Made by a program: the position numbers and the translations under genes. Shown here in pieces: positions 1 to 12,392 of a stretch of DNA of 64,000 bases. The notes below the pieces were generated by a model, which searched no databases, was not told the origin of the DNA, and saw nothing but the letters and a program-made list of their open reading frames with translations. How positions within the stretch are numbered: the stretch's first letter is position 1; the number at the start of each line of letters is the position of its first letter. The stretch is from assembly GCA_036245805.1 (NCBI GenBank), contig BTRK01000001.1, positions 5,146,001-5,210,000 of the forward strand, given 5' to 3'. Source of the stretch: Pristionchus mayeri (taxonomy: Eukaryota > Nematoda > Chromadorea > Rhabditida > Neodiplogasteridae).

Positions 1-73
1 CGCTCTTTCTTTGATTCTGAAACAAGAAAACTAGCGTATTGATCTGGGAAGATCTTGGAAGGTGCGCGAATTG

Positions 74-440
74 AAAACCGCAACGGATCGCCGTTCACTG
101 GAGATTCTATCTTGCAGGTTGGGAGTTGTTGCATTGCTATCAGTGTACCATCTACTACATCACCCTGATTAGATGTGATGCACCCTAGGGTGGCTGAAAT
201 GGATCAACGGGTCGCTATTTAGAGAGCCTCAGCAGATCAGAGACGGATGAGACGGTTAACCGTCCCCTCTGGCAGTCTCTCTGTTCACTATGGAGAAAGA
301 GAGACTCTCTCGTCTCTCTCTCCCTCCCCTCACGGATGACCCGTATGAGAGAATAAACAAGACGGTTGACCGTGATCAATTTCAGCCATCCTACTGCACC
401 CCAGTAAAATGTCCAGCGAACGGCGATCCGTTGCGGTTTT
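74..440. repeat. Short TIR/foldback element (MITE-like)
   Basis: A 29-base terminal inverted repeat is visible: bases 74-102 pair with 412-440 with one mismatch, beginning AAAACCGCAACGGATCGCC. The inner flanks pair again more loosely (about 180-205 with 370-395), so the whole 367 bases can fold on itself. No ORF lies inside, and no clear target duplication was found. It is most likely a non-autonomous DNA transposon of unassigned superfamily. Bases 441-767 show nothing recognisable. Confidence 0.7.
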
Positions 441-767
441 GTCCGTAGCGTTTTTTCGACCCCCTTGTACTCACAACACTCGTCGATTCAAAGATCATTA
501 GATATTCGTATTTATTTTGTATTTATAAATAAACCTTAAAGCAATTCATGAAGCCAAACCAGACTTAGAGTCTGTGATGAGCTTTCAGCCGTGACATTTC
601 GCCAATGATTCAATCGTTTCGATGCCCTCCTTCGTGTCCAAATGTTCATAGTGTGCATAGTGTCATGTCTAAATGTGAATAGTGCGTAGTTGCCGTCACG
701 GCCTTGATCAAATGATAAGATCGGGGCTCTTTTCAACCACAAGCTCGTCTCTTTCACCCAGCTTCTC

Positions 768-3700
768 ATGTCGAGTCTGTTCGCAATTCTAGTGTTGGCA
801 GCGCCACTTACAGGTTATATTAATCGCAATATACTCCGTAGGGCGCAAAAAATTGACGAATTTAGGTTTCGTATGCAAACACTTAGTTTTTACACTTTTT
901 ACACTTTTACACTTTTTACAGTTAGGTTTAAAGGAAGAGTAAAGGCAAACGCGCGCCCGGTTGAATATGTTCCAATTAGAGGAAAACTCTCAGCAAGTCG
1001 CGTGATCTCTCGCTTCTTGCATGAGCTTTCCCTGATTTGGCTTCCCGCCAACTACTGATAGCTCTGTTCGGAATGGAGATATCAATGTGAAATTTGTGTA
1101 GCTTCTTATCGTTGGGGAGATCTAGGCCGTGCATATGAAAGCTTCAAAAAATGAATTTTGACTTTGCACCTCCTTTAATTAGTTTTTACTGCGCTCTCTT
1201 TTGTTACTCCTGAATACTGGTGGCAAATGTAAAAAACGGAAAACAATAGAGTACTAATCGCATGCTAAACAAATTGAATTCAGTGACTCACGAACGCGTA
1301 ACTTTCACGCATTCTGAAGTGCTTCAGGATACGGATCTCGATAAGGACTTCAAGGTTTTGAATCAACCTATTCAGAAAGTCATATCTTGACACATGACGG
1401 CTTACTTGTGGAAACACCTTGGTCTATTCATTTTACATATTGACTGTCGCAATGATGCACTTGCAGGCCCCATTCAAATGCGAGAATGGATGCGTGGCCT
1501 ACAGCGATTCGCGATCTGATGAGATGTTCATTAGTGATGGAGACAAGGATATCAGCTAGTGAGTAAATGTATAATACAAATATATGTTCTAAAAAACTTT
1601 ACATAATTGCAGCTTTGGCCTCATGGGCCCAACCGCGATAGAGAGCACAGGAGTTCAGCTTCTGGTAAGTGTAACATTTGTAGAATCACCCCGAGATTCC
1701 GAATAACTTTGCGATTTGTTTGTTATCCGAGATTTCCGTCCACCAATATTCTTCGACAAGTAACCGTTCAGGCTCTATTAGTTTATTTTGTGGGCACGGA
1801 AAGCCGGTTCGGTGAGATTCCGGTCGGAAAAGCGATATGTTATTACAAATGTTTAGCCTTGGCCAAACTACATACTCGTCTACAGAGGAAAGACGACACC
1901 ACCGCGTTTTGTGTTTTACGCAGTGGATAAGACCGCAGGTTTGTTTACATTTATTTCCTTTTTTTGAAGTTCTAGAGGTGAACTTGTGTCCCATTTGGAA
2001 GCTAGTTGTGGTCCGCATTAAAGCTCCTACAATAGTGTAAAACCATATTTAAGTCGATGATACACCAGTATACGTGGCTAACAATGTCACGAGCTATCTC
2101 GACGTGTATAATCAAGCACCGAAACAGTTCACCATCTTGCGCAGTTCCGATGTACCTCCCTTCTTCGGATTCATGGGACCATTCGAGGTATTTTTTTATA
2201 ATTTTAAAAATTAAACCATTATTCAAGCCGAAATAAAGGCACAGATGATGTAATCGAATTGCTACGAAGTAAAAAATAAAGTCATTTTTTGCAAAAGTAT
2301 TATTAGTCCAGTCATGTTGGCGCCATTCAATAAGACATGGAAGACTTTGTGAGATAAACGTGAGTGGCCAATATAGCAATCATACCAGATCGACCCCCGT
2401 TTTTCCACACACATTCTACAATTCCGAATCACCCGTAGTACGATAAATGCAATAAATGAATGCATTTGTATGATTTAAATATGCAGGCCACGTACCCTAC
2501 CATCTACGCTACTGGATACGATGCTGTAAGAGAATCCGAATGCAAGCCCGCTTATACCGCGAGGTAAATACGACATTTGAACATCAATACATTGATGGGA
2601 AGGAACGCATCCAACCAAGATAATACTCAAAAGCGATCGGTTAGAATCAAGCACCATGATAGCCTCACGACTGCCTTGCGTGTAGAAAAAAAGCGACCCA
2701 GGAAAGTTAGGACAGCTAAACTACCATACTTTCTGTAATTAATGAAATGTACCAGATCGGCAGAGAGTGCGGCCAACTCCTTCATAACTGTCGATTCTCC
2801 TATAGTGACTGTCGTCAACGGAGCGCCCACAACAAATGCTAAGACCGGGCTGAAAACGAATAGTAAGCGGTAGAGTTCGAAATTCTGGTGCTCATATCTT
2901 CATTACACGCTGGACAAATTGAGAAATGGGAAAATGTTGAAAAACGATGAAAGGATTAACCGAATTTCGAATTAGATGCCGACATTTGGCTAAGAATCTA
3001 TGCATTCCCGATCAAATGAGCAATGATAGCGTTATGTTATCCGACCATCGGACTGTATGTACCTCATTATGTCGAATTATATCTATCTTGATATCGCTAA
3101 TGATAAAATGAAGCAGTATTTGCCATCCGATAAAGTCCTTCAGTGTCATGCACATCACTAACATTCAGGATTTCCACTGGAGGAGAACTCATCGTTAGTG
3201 TACATTTCTCCAGGTAATTTGCAAATGCATTCAAATAACTTGAGCTCCAAAAACTTAACACACGATGATGGATAAATCGTATGAATTTCTCTCATGCTCT
3301 CTCGCAGAGGGGGGGAAGCACATCATAGATAGAGAAAGGAAGAGGGCAAGCAAGACGAATGTCGCTATTTTGAGTTTCATGCGTTAAGGCTATGTCGGCT
3401 GCTCATATCTTCAAGACCAACTCTACTCTTCCAACAATCAGATCGTTTCGGACTCGTTCAGTGTTGACTCACAAAGGTTTGCAGTATTTAATGAGCAAAA
3501 CAATTGATTTATCGCTTCATTAACCTAATTTATTGATAAACTTCATTTCAGCAATAATTCACTTTCCAGAATAGAAAACATCTAAAAGAGAAGCAGCTAT
3601 AGATGCATTTTAAAATTCCTTGAGCTGTATTAGTAAGTTCAGCCTCGACATAACTGCGGACCTTTCCATTCCCACACATAGCGAAGCTGTGAAAATCGCA

Positions 3701-4202
3701 GTTAACAACGAAAAACTCGAGTGAGTTCCTATTAGCAACATGCAAGATTTCTACGTTATTGTATCCGTCAATTTTCCAGGAATATATTTAGCGTATAATT
3801 AGATCTCTTATTTTTTTGAACATGCAGTAGTTAGTCTATTAAAAGTATCACGCCTTTAGGCATTGACTTGCCAATTATCAGTTTCTTAGATGAACATTGC
3901 CAATTTGCAGACTCTACGGCGTTGATCCCGCGAAGAAGCATTTCGAAGGTGTTCACTTCGACGTGTCTATTGACTGGACTCGCAAGACACCGACCAGTTC
4001 ATTCGCGGTTCAATTCGACCTCGGCGTCAAGAGTGAGATGACGTCATCTACGAAATCGAATAATCCGGCGACATCAACGACTAAATCGGCTAATCAGATG
4101 ACCTCAACGACGATGTCAACTGGAATCCAGACAACTAGCACTAGCGCCGGTAATATATCATCGTTCTCCTCACTGGTGTTTGTTGTTTGGTTCGCGTTTT
4201 GA
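768..4202 (+). CDS. Secreted, probably GPI-anchored nematode protein, paralogue A (two exons unresolved)
   Basis: Not assigned to a named family. Exons I can place by splice signals and by alignment with the paralogue at 9175-11993 are 768-813, 1284-1354, 1467-1558, 1613-1664, 1857-1938, 2054-2187, 2487-2563, 2756-2862, one ending at 3213, and 3911-4202. Exon 1 codes MSSLFAILVLAAPLT, a signal peptide. Exon 3 has a FKCENGC motif. The last exon ends in a Ser/Thr-rich stretch followed by the hydrophobic tail SSLVFVVWFAF, typical of a GPI-anchor signal. Most exon lengths (71, 134, 77, 107) and phases match the paralogue exactly. Exon 9 is the weak point: read in the expected phase from an acceptor near 2974 it meets TGA at 3017-3019. 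The gene may therefore be decaying, or may splice differently here. The donor after exon 1 (GTTATA) is also weak. Confidence 0.6.
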
Positions 4203-4621
4203 TGAACACGATGCGGCGACAGATATTTCTATACAACGTTTGCTAAAGTACTTTCATATTTGTTTCACACGTGTTCTTGTTTTGCTTCTACCTGAGGTGA
4301 CAAATGACGCATCAGAGACTACAACGAAAGTTACACATGTGCGTGATCCTTTTTTATTGGTTCACACATTGCGGTGCAATCGTAGATGACTTGTGAATCG
4401 TAAAATGAGATGTGTCGGAGTGAGTCATAGGCGAGGCAAACATGTAGACTTATTTTTACGTGTTGAAAGCGTTGCAACTTCATGTCATCACGTCGTGCTT
4501 TACGAATGGCGATTGTGATATCGTCGTATTGTATGTTGATTTGAAAAGTTTTACAACGAAAACAAGGAATGGTAATAATTGCAACATAAAATAGACATGA
4601 TAAATGAACAAAGATCGCCCT

Positions 4622-5372
4622 TCAAAGTCGAATCCAGGCTGCAGCAGCTGCAGCCATAGCAGACATCAGAATAGACCCACTGCCTGCGCCATTGCATAAT
4701 GCCCCGGAGCAGCAGCAGACAGGACCGCTGCACCCGTCTTGCTGCAGTTATCATCAAGTTGTTTAGATGACACTAGGCAGGATGAGAACTATGATGCCAT
4801 ATCGAGTTTGATATATCAAAAGTCGCATACCATCATAGTTCTCATCCGACTTAGTGTCGTTTAGACAATAGATGGCATTCAACTACACTTTTTGAGCTAT
4901 TGTAATTCGAGACTAACTTGCTAGATTAGGTATTTTAAACCGTAGTTTATACCTGACACATGATGCCACATCCTTTCGTGATCGTTCCAAGTAGGTCACT
5001 CTGAAATTGCGGATGTAAATTAACAATAGTAATATGAGAAATTGAGCAAATAGTATCCAATTCGATTACGGGCGTACCTTGTAGCAGAAGTTGTGGCTGT
5101 CACTATCGCACTGTTGCTGTTCGAAGGCCCCGAGGTTGCCAACGCCCCCGCCGACCCAACACATGACACCGGTGCCTGAACATGAGAGTGTAGAGTAACA
5201 TCATGTGCATTTTTAAACGCTCTTTATTTTGCAATGAATTGACGAATCACAAGAAATATGCAAATATTTCGATACCTATTCCTCCGCCGATCTCGTTCTT
5301 GATCACGATGTCCGCAGTTGCCAAAGCTGATAGTGCAACCAGAGCCAGAACGCAACGAGGAAACGACGTCAT
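4622..5372 (-). CDS. Ly-6/uPAR-like small GPI-anchored protein, 120 aa, 4 exons
   Basis: Exons on the minus strand are 5276-5372, 5078-5175, 4953-5000 and 4622-4741. All junctions have GT-AG signals and the phases join without stops (363 nt). The N-terminus MTSFPRCVLALVALSALATA is a clear signal peptide. The mature part has the spaced cysteines of a three-finger fold: CW, CDSDSHNFCYK, KGCGIMC, then CSGPVCCCSGALCN near the end, which resembles the closing CCxxDxCN of Ly-6/uPAR proteins. An Ala-rich hydrophobic tail (SAMAAAAAAWIRL) follows as a likely GPI signal. Nematodes have many such surface proteins; the ligand cannot be predicted. A hairpin element sits in intron 3. Family assignment is from the cysteine pattern only; a nematode ET-module protein is the main alternative. 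Confidence 0.75.
4761..4865. repeat. Hairpin (MITE-like) in intron 3 of the Ly-6-like gene
   Basis: Bases 4761-4797 are nearly the reverse complement of 4830-4865 (core GGATGAGAACTATGATG), with a short AT-rich loop. The hairpin lies wholly inside the intron between 4742 and 4952, so it should be transcribed with the gene. Confidence 0.7.
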
Positions 5373-6676
5373 CTGAACTCTCAAATTTACAAATTCTATG
5401 AAAGTGGAAAACCATCGAGAAACTGACTAAAAATCCTGTTGACCACGCCGAACTGGGAACACTCTCGTTAAAAACGCCAATCGTGTTTGATCAAGCGTGT
5501 TTCGTTTCGTAACTTTCTTGTACAGATTGTACGCCGATCTGTCATTCAATTACTTCCTCGAACTGGCATAGCATTGCCTAAGAGCAAGCATGACTAACAA
5601 ACGCCCGTGAACTCCTTACATTCAATCATAACTTGCGCATGGTGAAAATATTTTGAAACATTTCGAAACAATCAACATTTTCCGTAAATGGGTAACTTAA
5701 TGTGGGGAGCATGTATTTCTAATTCTTCATCATCGTAAATGTGTGATGTGATTATTTTTGTATCAACAATACAAACAGTTGTTATGCGAAATTTATCACC
5801 AAATGGAATTAAGTTTTTATTTGCTTTTGGTTCTGAATTCATCACTTTCTCTTCATCAGATTTTTCAATCTTGTGATTATGTCGAATTTTTTTGCTCCAT
5901 CCGACTCTTCGTTCTTATTCCGGTTCAGAACCGTTGAAGTATCCTGCTGAAATACTGTCGGGTCAGTGAATTATTGTAATTCTTTTAGGCAAATGCAGAC
6001 ACATGAAATTGTTCTAGCTTATGCTAATAAAATTAGTACAACAAACATTCATGTCGGAGAGTAGTTTTTCCTCTTCAGCTGTTACATTCCATTCGCTTCG
6101 CGGCTCCAGCCCCGCACTCAAATATTTCTATTAAAATTAATTTATTGTAAAACATTTTTGATATCGGAACGGTCACAAATATCTCACTTTGGCATGATAT
6201 CAAAAAGGTAGATGGAAAAGGGCAATTTGGAACGTGCGCTAATAATAGTAATAATGATGATGAAGATGTGATACGAATATACCGGTAGGATACCGGTCAG
6301 AATCTGAAATATAAAAAAAAGTGAGAAACGATAATATTCGAAATTTTTTGTAATGAAACAAATCTCACATTCATTTTGTTTTCCTGAATCAGTGACCTCA
6401 GAATGTATCCCAGTTGCTGTAAATATTCGAATGTATTCTTGATATAAATAATCATTAAACGTATGGCATGTGCGTAAACATCATGGCGGTCATGCGAAAT
6501 ATCGACGGAGTCGTTTCAAGAAAGTGTATGAGCACCTCAATAACGAGTTTAGCAACACAAGTTTGTAGTTTGCACAAACCAAAATTTGGAAGCACGATGA
6601 GAGACAGGAAAAGAAAATGCTGAGAATGACAGAGCACCTCTCGAAATTCGCTGTGGAAGTAAACATTAAAGCAGTA
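5373..6676. other. Intergenic, no gene recognised
   Basis: AT-rich sequence with only short ORFs, no signal peptide exon and no splice chain I could support. The promoter of the minus-strand Ly-6-like gene should start at its left end. Confidence 0.5.
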
Positions 6677-7131
6677 TTATAGTCGAGTTCGAGAGATGGT
6701 ACAACGGCCTCTTCATTTTGCACACTCTCACACCACTCAACCGGTTTAATACAAATAAGAAAATGAGAATCGAATGTACGTTTATCGCTCTTTATTAGAA
6801 ATAAAAGCATACGCGCAAGTGTCTCGAATCTTGCGCACCCGTTGGATTTGTCGTATTTTACCTGAATGTGTTATTGATGTCAAAATGCATCGAAAACATT
6901 TCTCAAGAAACGGTACCATGATCTCTTCATTCCAAATACCCCTCGACTAGAGTTCGAGAAGCGATACCACAGCCTCTTCATTTTACACACTCTCTCGCCG
7001 TTCGACCAGTCGAGAGAGTGTGCAAACTGAAGAGACGGCGGCCCGAATTACGAACTCTACCCTCGACCCTTCGATCGGAGGGATAGTGTGCAGAATGAAG
7101 AGAGCGTGGAAAACGTTTCCCGAACTCTAAT
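6677..7131. repeat. Fragments of one MITE family around 6.7-7.1 kb
   Basis: A motif GAGTTCGAGA-x-ATGGTACAACGGCCTCTTCATTTTGCACACTCTC occurs at 6684-6733, again at about 6951-7005, and in reverse at 7010-7062, where it makes a hairpin with the preceding copy (loop near CGTTCGACCAGTC). A further reverse half lies at 7085-7131. Another diverged half occurs at about 19228-19281. This is a multi-copy non-autonomous repeat; the intact unit is probably the hairpin at 6951-7062. Confidence 0.6.
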
Positions 7132-7181
7132 CGTAAACTAACGACAACAAGATGAAATGCGGCGATGATAACAGTTGATGC

Positions 7182-8296
7182 GTGTAAAGGCTTATCACAA
7201 CTGTTAAGCACAACCGTTAACTTTTGTATCACTGTCGATTTGATTCAAAAAGAATTCCTTCAAATCCTACACGAATGCTCGTAGAGGAGTGGCCGAAAAT
7301 TTACCAAAAACCCCGAAAAATGAGCAACCCTGATGGACTTTGATCTCAAATAGAGAAAACAAACGGAAAAGATGAGAAAGAGCAATCGAGAGAAGGATAG
7401 ACAACGAGATCGTAAGGATTGATCTCAACCCGAATCCTCCTTTTAAAATCGTAGGCGAGGCTCTCTGGAAGTACCTTTCCGAGAACAATCTCATCTCCCC
7501 TTACCAACACGGCTTCCGCCCACGTAGATCGTGCACCTCTGCACTTCTTAACTCGTTCTCTCGATGGCACTCTGCACTTAACGATGGTCACTACATTTCT
7601 GTTGCATTTATCGATTTCTCGCGTGCCTTTGACTCTATCCCGATCAACTTACTCATCCACAAATGCTCACTTCTAGGCATTTGTGGATCCCTCTTATCTT
7701 GGATTCGTTCGTTCTTACTCGGTAGATCACAATCAGTATCAGTCAATACCTCTTCCTCCCCCTCTTTCCCTGCCCACTCAGGCGTGCCTCAAGGCTCTGT
7801 CTTAGGGCCTCTTCTCTTCTCCCTCTACATTAGTGACCTACCCTCCCTACTTCCTCCAAATGTTCGCTGTATTCTTTATGCCGATGATGCCAAACTCTGG
7901 TCTTACTCTGATCCTGCCGCTCTCCAATCCTCTCTTGATATCCCTTTTAAGTGGTCCTCTGATTGGGGCCTTACCGTATCCCTCACTAAGACCGAGACAA
8001 TGCTTATATTAAGGTCACATCCTCCCTCTATCTTTAATCTTAATGGTATTTCTCTTCCTACCGTATCCCAATTCACGATTTAGGAGTTACATACTCTAAT
8101 AAACTAGAATTTAGTGCTCACATATCTAGTAAGATCTCAAAGGCCCGTTCTCGTTGCTCATACATCTTGCGCACCTTCGTATCAAAAAATCCTCAGCTTT
8201 ATTCTCGACTGTTTGTCACATACGTCCGCCCCATCCTCGAATATTGTTCTGAACTTTGGTCACCTCAGAGTAGGGATTTGTCTAATAGCATCGAGC
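7182..8296. repeat. Direct segmental duplication, copy 1 (1,115 bases)
   Basis: Bases 7182-8296 match 12393-13507 at a constant offset of 5,211, with no difference noticed. Homology starts abruptly (C before 7182, T before 12393) and stops abruptly (T at 8297, G at 13508). The unit contains about 265 bases of non-LINE sequence followed by LINE reverse-transcriptase sequence. Confidence 0.9.
7448..8296 (+). pseudogene. CR1-type LINE reverse transcriptase fragment, truncated at both ends
   Basis: Coding sequence homologous to the longer LINE at 43906-46440 starts near 7448. It includes the RT blocks FIDFSRAFDSIPI, VPQGSVLGPLLF and the catalytic YADDAKLW. The reading frame is broken: the frame with YADD stops at 8083 because of a one-base deletion relative to the third copy. 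The fragment ends in mid-coding sequence at 8296, exactly at the duplication boundary, so it lacks the C-terminus and 3' UTR. It is non-functional. Confidence 0.85.
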
Positions 8297-8677
8297 TAGA
8301 GCAGGGCAACTTTTTGCAAATTGTTCTGAAGGGGCTCTTTTTCATTCACTGACTCATGATACACGTGTTATATTATTGTAATGATAAAATTTTGGACAAC
8401 TGATCCATAAAACGCTTCCAAATAATGGTCGAAGCAGCACAATCAAGTTGTTGCCAGTGTCGGGGGGTAGTCAGCGTTAGTATATATTTGTATTTGTTTC
8501 GTTGTTTCGTTGGACGAGCATTGATAACATGCACCAGCATTAAACGAGCGTGATTTCTGAATCAGCGCTCGGCAAGAATCGCGCGAGGCTACGATGTTGC
8601 AGGCAGGGACGAAGTCCGTCTTCTAGCGGTCGATGAGTTGCACTGATTACAAACTTTCGGGAACAGACATGCATGTT

Positions 8678-8801
8678 GTTCTCTTATTGGCAATTTTTTT
8701 GTTTCATACTCAGATATGTTTCACGTGCACTGTACATATGACCTATGTAGCGCACGTGAAACATATCTGCAAATGATACTAAAATTTTCCAATAAGAGAA
8801 C
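8678..8801. repeat. Palindromic MITE
   Basis: GTTCTCTTATTGG at 8678 pairs with CCAATAAGAGAAC ending at 8801, and the pairing continues inward to a GTTTCACGTGC/GCACGTGAAAC stem near the centre. A solo right half of the same family is at about 19130-19195. The stretch 8297-8670 before it shows no gene. Confidence 0.75.
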
Positions 8802-9036
8802 CCTAGACATGACACAGGGTGTAGCCGTCAGGAAAGCGACAATGTAGAAATGACGAGGAGCAGAGATCCAAATGCTGACTAAAGACGGAAATAAAGGCGC
8901 CATATTTGCCTTGCGAGTCTAGTGATAAGGGCGGCTTTCCAAGGAGAAGCTGACATACGCGGAATTTTGTCAGCCAATACTTAGAGACCGCAAGCTCCGC
9001 GCACTTTTCTCGCTAAAAGAATCCGTCAAAACCATA

Positions 9037-9084
9037 TGCAAATGGGCATCCATATTTTTTTAAGAGGATGGATGCCCATTTACA
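9037..9084. repeat. Short perfect hairpin
   Basis: TGCAAATGGGCATCCAT at 9037-9053 is the exact reverse complement of 9068-9084, with a 14-base T-rich loop. It lies about 90 bases before the start of the secreted gene at 9175. It could be an RNA structure or a tiny MITE. Confidence 0.6.
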
Positions 9085-9174
9085 TCTCCGTCGAATTATT
9101 TTATTTTATGTATACTTATTTTTGCCAATTTTCTCAGGATAATTCCTCAAAGCGGGATACAAAAAATAGTAATT

Positions 9175-11993
9175 ATGCCTTCAACTATCCCTCTCATCGT
9201 AGCCGCTCTACTACCTTTATCTGGTGAGTTTTCGATATCATACTCCCATTTAAATGTATTATTTTGTGTACGCACGAAGTGCGAATATAGTTGCGTCCGT
9301 AAACCAAGTTAATATAGAAGTGTACCAGGGGGGAGGGGTGGCAGCAATGAGTATTTTGATTTGGTCACGGTTGTTTTCCAAATATAAAATCTCACCCGTT
9401 TTGGTGAATATTGATCCATTTTAAACCTTCCGTTGCCTAATTCCCCCGTGTGCAATATACCAATTCTCCCTAAACGAAGTCTTCAGAAAATAGTGACTCC
9501 CTTTGAATAATAAATGTATTTCCCTTCAAAATTTGCAGTTACCGAAGCACGAGTGACGTTCACAAATTCGGAAGTTCTGCAAGCGAGCGATTTCGCGTGG
9601 AAAGACAACGTATATCGAGTGCGTTTGAAATATGCGCTGACTAGCCTGGTTGATTACCCGCTTTCTACTGGTACTCAACCGGGCTTGCAAATTATATTTC
9701 GCAATCGCATATGATACACTTGTTTACGAGCTCCCTTATCACACTAATTTGCTATATGAAGGACAATCTTTGCAACGTGTACATAAATTGTGCTTTTTAG
9801 TAGGTATTACTCACCATTACCAGCACTAATCGACCCAGAGAACGTTTTAATTGAAGCAAATCCAAATCGATAATTTAGGCTGCCTTCAAATGCGACAATG
9901 GATGCAGTGCGTACACAGATTCGCGCGCGAACAATCTCTACATCACAGAATACGACGGGAATGTGTACAAGGCCATTGTGAAGTAACCAACTTTCAGAAT
10001 ATACACCAGTTTTCGATATAATCACAATTTAACTCGCATCTCATTATAATCACACGAGACAATTACCCGAATTTGCGCAAAATCTTAGTAAATTATTAGG
10101 ATCCTATTTAATTTCAGTTTCTCAAACATGGGCGGCAACGTGAGGGCTCTACCCGATCCCTACAAACTAAATGTGAGCAAATGATATTTTCGAATACAGA
10201 TTTGTTCCGTGTACTAGTAATTCAATTAGTATGACGTGATATCCATTGGTAAGGTTCTAATTGCAGGCTAGCAATTCCTATTACATCGAAGACCGAGGCG
10301 AGAAAAAGCCGTATGATTTCGTCTTCTACGTCGTCGATAGGCATGCTCGTTAGCATTTAAGATCTTCGGGAAAATGGAAACAACACTATTATACAAGTTT
10401 TGAATCACATTTCAAGAAATCATGATCATTTCAGACGTCAAAACAGCACCATTGTTCAATCTCGTTAAAATCACGATTTGTATTTGAATCACGATTTCAG
10501 CCAATGCCGATACACCCGTGATGGTAATCGACGATGATTGGGGCATCGATGGTAACGGGGAGGAAAGACTGTTCACTATCCTGAGTAGCAAGTACGACTC
10601 TGTGCGCTACGACCAGTTTGCGGGAGGATTCCAGGTAAGATTTGAACTGTAGGGAATTTGACACACTTGGAATTCTACAGCAAAAAAAAATGATGTTGGA
10701 CATATAGAATCAACTCCGCATCACTGTGACTGGAATCGACAAATAGTTACGTTCCAGAAAGGATTTCCTCGGATCTACTCGACTGGATTCGACGCAGTAG
10801 CAGAGAAAGAGTGCCGCCCGCTCTATCAAGCGAGGTCTAACCATTTTCGCATAACGTGTAATATATATTTCAAAGAATATGTATAAACATGCGTATATGG
10901 TTGATTGATTCAGTTCGCAAGAGAGCGCATCACTCTCCTCAATTACCGTATTCTCTCCGATCAGTACGGTGGAATACGGTAATACAGAAGCACACAATAT
11001 GCACGTGGCGTGGAACAAGGGTGAGCATAGCGGACAATTTTTGAACGAATTTTCCAAAATTTGTGTTTATAGACAATTCATTCGCGCATAACATCAGATC
11101 GTCCACTGTCTATTCGTCTCCCGGTAACTTTTTGTTTGAACAATGGAAAACAAAATATACCGAATTTAATTACCTTCTTGATCGCAAAAGTTCTAAGTAA
11201 TTTTACAAATGGCAGGTTACGTTGGTTGCTCCTACACGATTCAATCATATTCCTCATCGATCGACAAAATCGAAGACGGTTTCTTTCCATCGGTTATCAG
11301 GTACATTCATTTCGGACACGAACACGAATTAGAATTAATTAATGTTCATCGATGATCATACCACAAAATACCACAATTCAGTCTCGACATCAACGGCGTT
11401 TACGATCAAGTGACGAAAGATGAGACCGTGCTCCTGCGGGTCGATGAGATCATTCTCGAGTTTGTAATTTTTTTACAAATTATTGCCCATAGTATTTATT
11501 CGAATAATTATGACGAAAAACGAGTATATGCCTCGTTAAATCTGCTTCAGTGGCACTCTATGCACCCATTGGAACCAAAATGTGTGAACTAAGCATCAAT
11601 ATTTCAGTTTCAATGGCACGGGCACACTGGAGAAGCACTTCTTCTACCCCTCTCCCTTCCCACTAGCCTGCTCGATGTCATGGCAGAGGAAGACCGCGAC
11701 TGCAAGATGGGCAGTTCAGATGGATTTCGGAATGGGGGAACCGGTAATACTATGTGATAGACAGGAAGTAAGACAGGCGTGGGACAAGGATTACAATGAT
11801 TGTCAATGATTCCACTACTTCTATATGTCCCATTTCGACAACAATGCCTGGTGTGTTATTGATGTTCACGACATCAACATCACAGAATCCGGCGGTCTCA
11901 TCGACGACTCTGAAGGCGGAAAGCACGACGTCATCCGGATTCGAAAAGGCGTTTCTCGTCTCGATTATCGTTTCAATTATCGCTTTGTTTTGA
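9175..11993 (+). CDS. Secreted, probably GPI-anchored nematode protein, paralogue B, 12 exons, about 361 aa
   Basis: Exons: 9175-9223, 9539-9609, 9879-9982, 10118-10172, 10267-10348, 10501-10634, 10758-10834, 10914-11020, 11216-11300, 11382-11459, 11608-11743, 11886-11993. Every junction has GT-AG ends and the phases join into one 1,086-nt frame. The start gives MPSTIPLIVAALLPLS, a signal peptide. Mature motifs include FKCDNGCSAY and DDDWGIDGNGEE. The C-terminus has a Thr/Ser-rich stalk (SSTTLKAESTTSS) and a hydrophobic end (FLVSIIVSIIALF), read as a GPI-anchor signal. Seven exons have the same length or phase as paralogue A, so the two are an old tandem pair. Family not recognised with confidence; a CUB-like or other nematode-restricted surface family is possible. 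The last intron could alternatively use a GTAAGA donor 24 bases downstream. Confidence 0.75.
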
Positions 11994-12392
11994 TAAATAA
12001 TGTGCATAAAAGTGCACTCTGTTACTGATCGAAGAGGGAAAGTGTGAAACGAATCGCGAGACCGAGTAGGGGAAGGAGCCATTCTTCTTGTACTCGGAAA
12101 AAAAGCAATTTCTATAGTTAAAGGGATTTAGGACTGTGTGCAATCGACAGAAGTTTAAGTAATGGATACTGTGACCAAAAATACGTTTCAAATATTTTTC
12201 CTGCGCATGAGCACACGCTGCTACAAATTCCACGGATTGCGTGATTGTGTAATGGTTCCTCTATTCATTAGTATTAACATTTGATATGCACAATTAATAC
12301 GGCCGATTTAAAGTTCCTCTGAACAAAAAAGTGTAAGAACTTATGGGACACCCTAATAGTAATATTTAAGTATTTTCGCCATGTCAGACCAT
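11994..12392. other. Intergenic, no gene recognised
   Basis: Downstream flank of paralogue B. It would contain the 3' UTR; no further ORF, repeat or RNA gene is supported. Confidence 0.4.
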
